Shown here: piece by piece, positions 61,277-64,000 of the stretch
Numbering within the stretch: position 1 is the stretch's first letter
How the letters are laid out: each line of letters begins with the position of its first letter
Source: Thermincola carboxydiphila
GTDB lineage: Bacteria > Bacillota > Thermincolia > Thermincolales > UBA2595
Direction: 5' to 3'
DNA length: 64,000 nucleotides
Assembly (NCBI GenBank): GCA_016841325.1
Contig: JAENZJ010000003.1
Span: 116,763 to 180,762 of the forward strand
The notes under the pieces: generated by a model
Told to the model about the DNA's origin: nothing
What the model saw: the letters and a program-made list of their open reading frames with translations, nothing else
The model's database searches: none
Made by a program: the position numbers and the translations under genes

Positions 61277-61653
61277 TTTTGCCTCCTATGAAAATTGTAT
61301 GTGAAGGGTTACATCTGTTTTGTACTTACATTCATAACATATATGTGATATATGATATCGAATTCGAGGTGATTATGTTTGTATGATATTTAGTATTATA
61401 CAGAAAAAGGTAAATGTCCTGTTTTGGAATTCATTCAAGTACATAAGCGCATGGCAAACTATCTGAAAGGAAGTTAATATTAAAAGAGAAATCATAAAAT
61501 TACGTATTGAACAGGGACCAAGCCAAAAAGATTAATCCGAGCATTGAAATAAGGGCTAAAAAAACACCTGAGCAACATCAACCAGTAAAAAGACTTAATG
61601 AGGATGTAATCGTTGCGTTGGAACGGTTTATCAATTTAAAACTAAGATAGGAG
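61277..61653. other. Gene-free AT-rich stretch with degenerate coding relics
   Basis: No intact gene. On the plus strand, 61527-61650 reads as a broken protein tail (ending KRLNEDVIVALERFINLKLR before a stop) preceded by out-of-frame fragments, so a decayed small gene is likely. Near 61340-61360 is an AT-rich dyad. Confidence 0.35.
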
Positions 61654-61678
61654 CCGTTTGCCTGTTGTTAGATGATGT
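61654..61678. repeat. Cassette-boundary motif A
   Basis: Plus strand CCGTTTGCCTGTTGTTAGAT followed by GATGT. It matches boundary motif B at 62514-62540 with few differences. On the minus strand it contains ATCTAAC (61673-61667), a perfect RYYYAAC integron core-site pattern, 37 bases beyond the stop of the 61715 gene. Confidence 0.5.
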
Positions 61679-61714
61679 AGTATCGGCAGTTGCATCCTTC
61701 GCATAATTAATGGC

Positions 61715-62158
61715 TTATACAAGATGTTTTAATATCTCTAGTATCTTTTTATTATTGTTTAAGCCCACAATGTTACCGATCTTTAAGTCTTGATTTATTC
61801 TTTCTTCATATTCTGCTATCCAGTTTCTTCTACCATCTTCGTTAGCAGGAGTTAAACACAGATTTGGCTTAACAGGTTGAGGAGATTTACTTGGATCAAA
61901 AGTTAATATACCATGTTCTAACAAAGAGATTTGTCCGGCCTTATATAATGTCATGGATATGTCGCAAAGCTCTTCAAACGAGGCATTTCTAATGTCAAAT
62001 TTATTACCTAGTTCTTCCCAAACAGAAGAGTTATTGCTTGATTCTTTCTCAGTGATTTTTTTAATAGCCGAAAAGCTATCCACTGTAAATTTCTCCTTGG
62101 ATTTTGAACTAGTCTTGTCATAAATCACTTGGTGGTAGCAATCATTATTTATTCTCAT
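61715..62158 (-). CDS. Hypothetical protein
   Basis: A 147-residue protein, no family recognised. Polar N-terminal 50 residues (TSSKSKEKFTVDSFSAIKKITEKESS) are followed by a more ordered region (FEELCDISMTLYKAGQISLLEHGILTFDP) that resembles a short helical domain, and a C terminus with WIAEYEERINQDLKIGN. AAAGGGG lies before the ATG. It stands between repeat D1 and boundary motif A, like a cassette gene. Confidence 0.65.
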   Translation of the reverse strand: MRINNDCYHQVIYDKTSSKSKEKFTVDSFSAIKKITEKESSNNSSVWEELGNKFDIRNASFEELCDISMTLYKAGQISLLEHGILTFDPSKSPQPVKPNLCLTPANEDGRRNWIAEYEERINQDLKIGNIVGLNNNKKILEILKHLV

Positions 62159-62223
62159 TTAAACGACCCCTTTCTTTATACTTCGATTTTTGTTTATTCT
62201 TCTTTCATCTTGTCCTAGATGCT

Positions 62224-62315
62224 ATTTCGCCTAACCATCCCCATGCCGCGCCGCTGTAAACTTCGCGGCAAAAATAATATATGAAAAACAAGGGGGCTAT
62301 CCCCTCTTTTACAGG
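62224..62315. repeat. 92-bp repeat, copy 1 (D1)
   Basis: Identical to 63909-64000 except for one base. On the minus strand it holds, in order, a short terminator-like hairpin (GAGGGGATAGCCCCC then TTGTTTTT), a GC stem (GCCGC/GCGGC), and GTTAGGC (62235-62229), a perfect GTTRRRY integron core site. It lies 66 bases upstream of the 62158 gene start. Confidence 0.9.
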
Positions 62316-62554
62316 TCTTGTTCTTCCTTTATCATGATATTATAGGCAGCATTAAGAGCACGAGGTAACGATTGGTGAATCCAATCCTGGGATAAACCCG
62401 AGCCTAATCTTGCGGCGGCAGCCTGAAGAATAAATAATTGTGCATTTAATACGGATACTACACTTTCGTAGATTGCTGGTTGGGCCGTCCCGAGACACTC
62501 GCCCCAAAGTCCGCCGTTTAGCCTTTTGCTAGATGATGTTCCGACAGATCCCAA
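62309..62554 (-). CDS. Short open frame, hypothetical
   Basis: Up to 81 residues, but the only start (TTG 62554) has no ribosome site and the first ~20 residues are encoded by boundary motif B, so the true N terminus is unclear and the gene may be truncated. The remainder (QPAIYESVVSVLNAQLFILQ to ALNAAYNIMIKEEQDL) is helical and protein-like. Its stop lies within repeat D1. Copy 2 of the repeat ends at the window edge with the same bases, so a related gene may follow outside. Confidence 0.35.
   Translation of the reverse strand: MGSVGTSSSKRLNGGLWGECLGTAQPAIYESVVSVLNAQLFILQAAAARLGSGLSQDWIHQSLPRALNAAYNIMIKEEQDL
62479..62541. repeat. Cassette-boundary motif B
   Basis: Begins with GTTGGGCCG (62479-62487, also found in motif C) and ends GCCGTTTAGCCTTTTGCTAG then ATGATGT (shared with motif A). 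On the minus strand the core-site-like heptamer is ATCTAGC, one mismatch from RYYYAAC. Confidence 0.5.
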
Positions 62555-62729
62555 ATTCAGACTATTAATTTAGTAATCTCTCTAATAGAAACTTTGTTAA
62601 ATTCTTGTGCTGAATTTGAGTTTTTGGCTTGTTCATTTCGATTGCGGGAGGGACAGCCAAAAGTCACAATTATAGAAATATGTGACATAAAAAGTATGAT
62701 GCTCACAACCTTTAGATTAGAAATTAAAT
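62555..62729. other. Gene-free AT-rich gap
   Basis: About 175 bases between boundary motif B and the lipoprotein gene stop. No promoter, terminator or gene recognised. Confidence 0.3.
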
Positions 62730-63239
62730 TTACTGAATTAAACTACCTTTACTATCATAAAAATTGTATTCTGCCTCATGATCTTCTGGACGAAACTTTA
62801 AAACACTTATACTCGGATACTTTGTTACTTCAAGATTAATTATTTCATCAACAGACTCGGACTTGTACTTGATTTTACGCTGAATTGTATTAAGATTTTC
62901 ATTGTTATTTAAAACCACCCAATAGGAAGCATAGTGATCATAAGTAATATCCTTGGCTCTAGAAATCATCCTATCTGCTTTTTTTATAAAATCAAAGATA
63001 TAGTCTTCATTCTCATTTTTTTTAAAAACTGCAAATCCTTGTTGATTAGCGAAAGTATAGCCAACAAAACGATACTCATCGATATCCTTAAGATCAAAAA
63101 TGGAAACCCGTTCTACAGCCAACTCTTTTGCGATCTTAGCCTCCATTAATGTAACGTCATTAAAGGTTTGGCTATCTGAGCAACCAATCATAAAGATTAT
63201 CAGCAAAAATAGTACCGAACTGAAAATACCTTTTTTCAT
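62730..63239 (-). CDS. Small lipoprotein, unknown
   Basis: About 169 residues from the ATG at 63239 (GAGAGGTG upstream). The N terminus MKKGIFSSVLFLLIIFMIGC is a lipoprotein signal with lipobox IGCS; an open frame further upstream runs through the boundary motif and is not protein-like. The mature part is polar with FVGYTFANQQGFAVFKKNEN and SISVLKFRPEDHEAEYNFYD. No family recognised. It lies between boundary motifs C and B. Confidence 0.7.
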   Translation of the reverse strand: MKKGIFSSVLFLLIIFMIGCSDSQTFNDVTLMEAKIAKELAVERVSIFDLKDIDEYRFVGYTFANQQGFAVFKKNENEDYIFDFIKKADRMISRAKDITYDHYASYWVVLNNNENLNTIQRKIKYKSESVDEIINLEVTKYPSISVLKFRPEDHEAEYNFYDSKGSLIQ

Positions 63240-63275
63240 TTCACACCTCTCACATAATGGCAGGATATCAGGCGA

Positions 63276-63324
63276 GTTGGGCCGGAGCGCAGCGGAGCCG
63301 TTTCCACCTTTGTTTAGGCGATGT
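63276..63324. repeat. Cassette-boundary motif C
   Basis: Starts GTTGGGCCG and ends GCCGTTTCCACCTTTGTTTA followed by GGCGATGT, matching motif B in layout. The acetyltransferase stop codon (63316-63314) lies inside it, as gene stops often do inside attC sites. The core-site-like heptamer on the minus strand (GCCTAAAC) has one extra A. Confidence 0.5.
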
Positions 63325-63868
63325 GGGGCGGTTGCCCCGGCAATTTCAACTCTGTTAACCGACGAATATCTTGCCATCCGTACGCTGTAATCTCGCCTTG
63401 AAAACCACCTAAGTCCTCTACCTTAGTTTCCAACTCTTGTCCGGCAATCGATTTATAAAAACTCTTAAAGGGGCTACTCGATAATACCCATACTATTACT
63501 GAAGATATATTTTCGTTTTGAAGCCTTTTAGCAACTTCTCTAATCAGTAACCGCCCTATCCCTTTCCTCTGATATTCATTCTGAATATAAACGGCATAAA
63601 TTTCTCCGTCATAGCTTGGATTATTAAACCTTTCAGGCCCACCCATAACATAACCGACTATCAGCCCAGAAGTGTCTTCCGCAACATATGTAAATATCTT
63701 CTTTTCATCAGCTTCTAGAAACTGTTTAACTAGTTTTTCCCTATCATCGTAAGACATTTTGTCTAATATCTCATTAGGTATTAACCCTCGATAAGCTGAT
63801 CTCCAGGTATCCACATTAATCTTCGCAATTACTCTTGCATCAGCTAAAACTGCTTTTCTTACTCTCAT
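63314..63868 (-). CDS. GNAT-family N-acetyltransferase
   Basis: About 184 residues from the ATG at 63868 (GAGGTC upstream). The fold begins VRKAVLADARVIAKINVDTWRS; the acetyl-CoA loop is QRKGIGRLLIREVAKRL near residue 110, preceded by GEIYAVYIQNEY, and YKSIAGQELETK follows. Substrate unknown; such genes are common in mobile gene cassettes. It lies between repeat D2 and boundary motif C. Confidence 0.92.
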   Translation of the reverse strand: MRVRKAVLADARVIAKINVDTWRSAYRGLIPNEILDKMSYDDREKLVKQFLEADEKKIFTYVAEDTSGLIVGYVMGGPERFNNPSYDGEIYAVYIQNEYQRKGIGRLLIREVAKRLQNENISSVIVWVLSSSPFKSFYKSIAGQELETKVEDLGGFQGEITAYGWQDIRRLTELKLPGQPPHIA

Positions 63869-63908
63869 CAATTGACCTCAACTTTCTTTTAACTAATAGC
63901 CTAGCCCC

Positions 63909-64000
63909 ATTTCGCCTAACCATCCCCATGCCGCGCCGCTGTAAGCTTCGCGGCAAAAATAATATATGAAAAACAAGGGGGCTATCCCCTCTTTTACAGG
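63909..64000. repeat. 92-bp repeat, copy 2 (D2), running to the window edge
   Basis: One base different from 62224-62315 (G for A at the GTAARCTT position). Identity continues to the last base of the window, so the repeat may be longer. It contains GTTAGGC on the minus strand (63920-63914) 46 bases upstream of the acetyltransferase start. Confidence 0.9.

Overview
The window looks like a chromosome segment of an anaerobic, respiring Firmicute of the Clostridia (Peptococcaceae/Desulfotomaculum-like by gene content; this is inference, no rRNA is present). The grounds are a periplasmic [NiFe] hydrogenase, a selenocysteine formate dehydrogenase, a futalosine-route menaquinone cluster, tungstate uptake, HdrBC proteins, an FMN-riboswitch rib operon and the classic Firmicute priA-def-fmt-rsmB-rlmN-prpC-pknB-rsgA-rpe superoperon. 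Almost everything is on the minus strand, so operons read from high to low coordinates; only the 50.9-54.5 kb betaine-type transporter and one small gene at 58.7 kb are on the plus strand.

Layout. 0-5.9 kb: uptake [NiFe] hydrogenase (small, large, protease, start of an Fe-S partner) behind a near-perfect sigma-54 promoter, preceded by a sigma-54 activator that carries a degenerate [FeFe]-hydrogenase sensor domain. 6-10 kb: YbaB, a LarA-like protein, a DUF4911 protein, a REC-GGDEF protein and an unidentified structured RNA candidate. 10.1-15.8 kb: Tat-exported formate dehydrogenase (fdhA with in-frame UGA and SECIS, fdhB, nrfD-type anchor, fdhE). 16.1-25.5 kb: a nearly continuous unit holding a polyprenyl-synthase-like/MenG fusion, UbiA, UbiX, MqnE, MqnA, MqnC, TatA, TatC and SelB, i.e. 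quinone, export and selenocysteine functions that the formate dehydrogenase needs. 25.5-29.1 kb: HD-GYP protein, HdrBC, palindromic repeats, SpeD. 29.1-33.9 kb: FAH-family gene and ribDE-BA-H with promoter, riboswitch and terminator. 34.3-50.8 kb: deacetylase and the translation/cell-wall/signalling superoperon.

50.8-54.5 kb holds a GntR-type regulator and an OpuA-like ABC transporter; 54.5-58.4 kb holds a Cu/Zn superoxide dismutase, tungstate transporter tupABC and a ModE-type regulator with a perfect inverted repeat upstream of tupA. From about 58.5 kb to the right edge the DNA is visibly AT-richer and accessory: small unknown genes, two frameshifted genes, a near-identical 92-bp repeat at two places and a recurring boundary motif resembling integron attC sites, suggesting a degenerate gene-cassette array.

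The genes combine into a picture of H2 and formate oxidation outside the membrane feeding menaquinone, with metal (W), selenium, Tat export and H2-responsive control encoded nearby. The most novel candidates are the hydrogenase-sensor/sigma-54 circuit, the polyprenyl-synthase/MenG fusion, the ModE-type operator and the cassette-like array at the right end.
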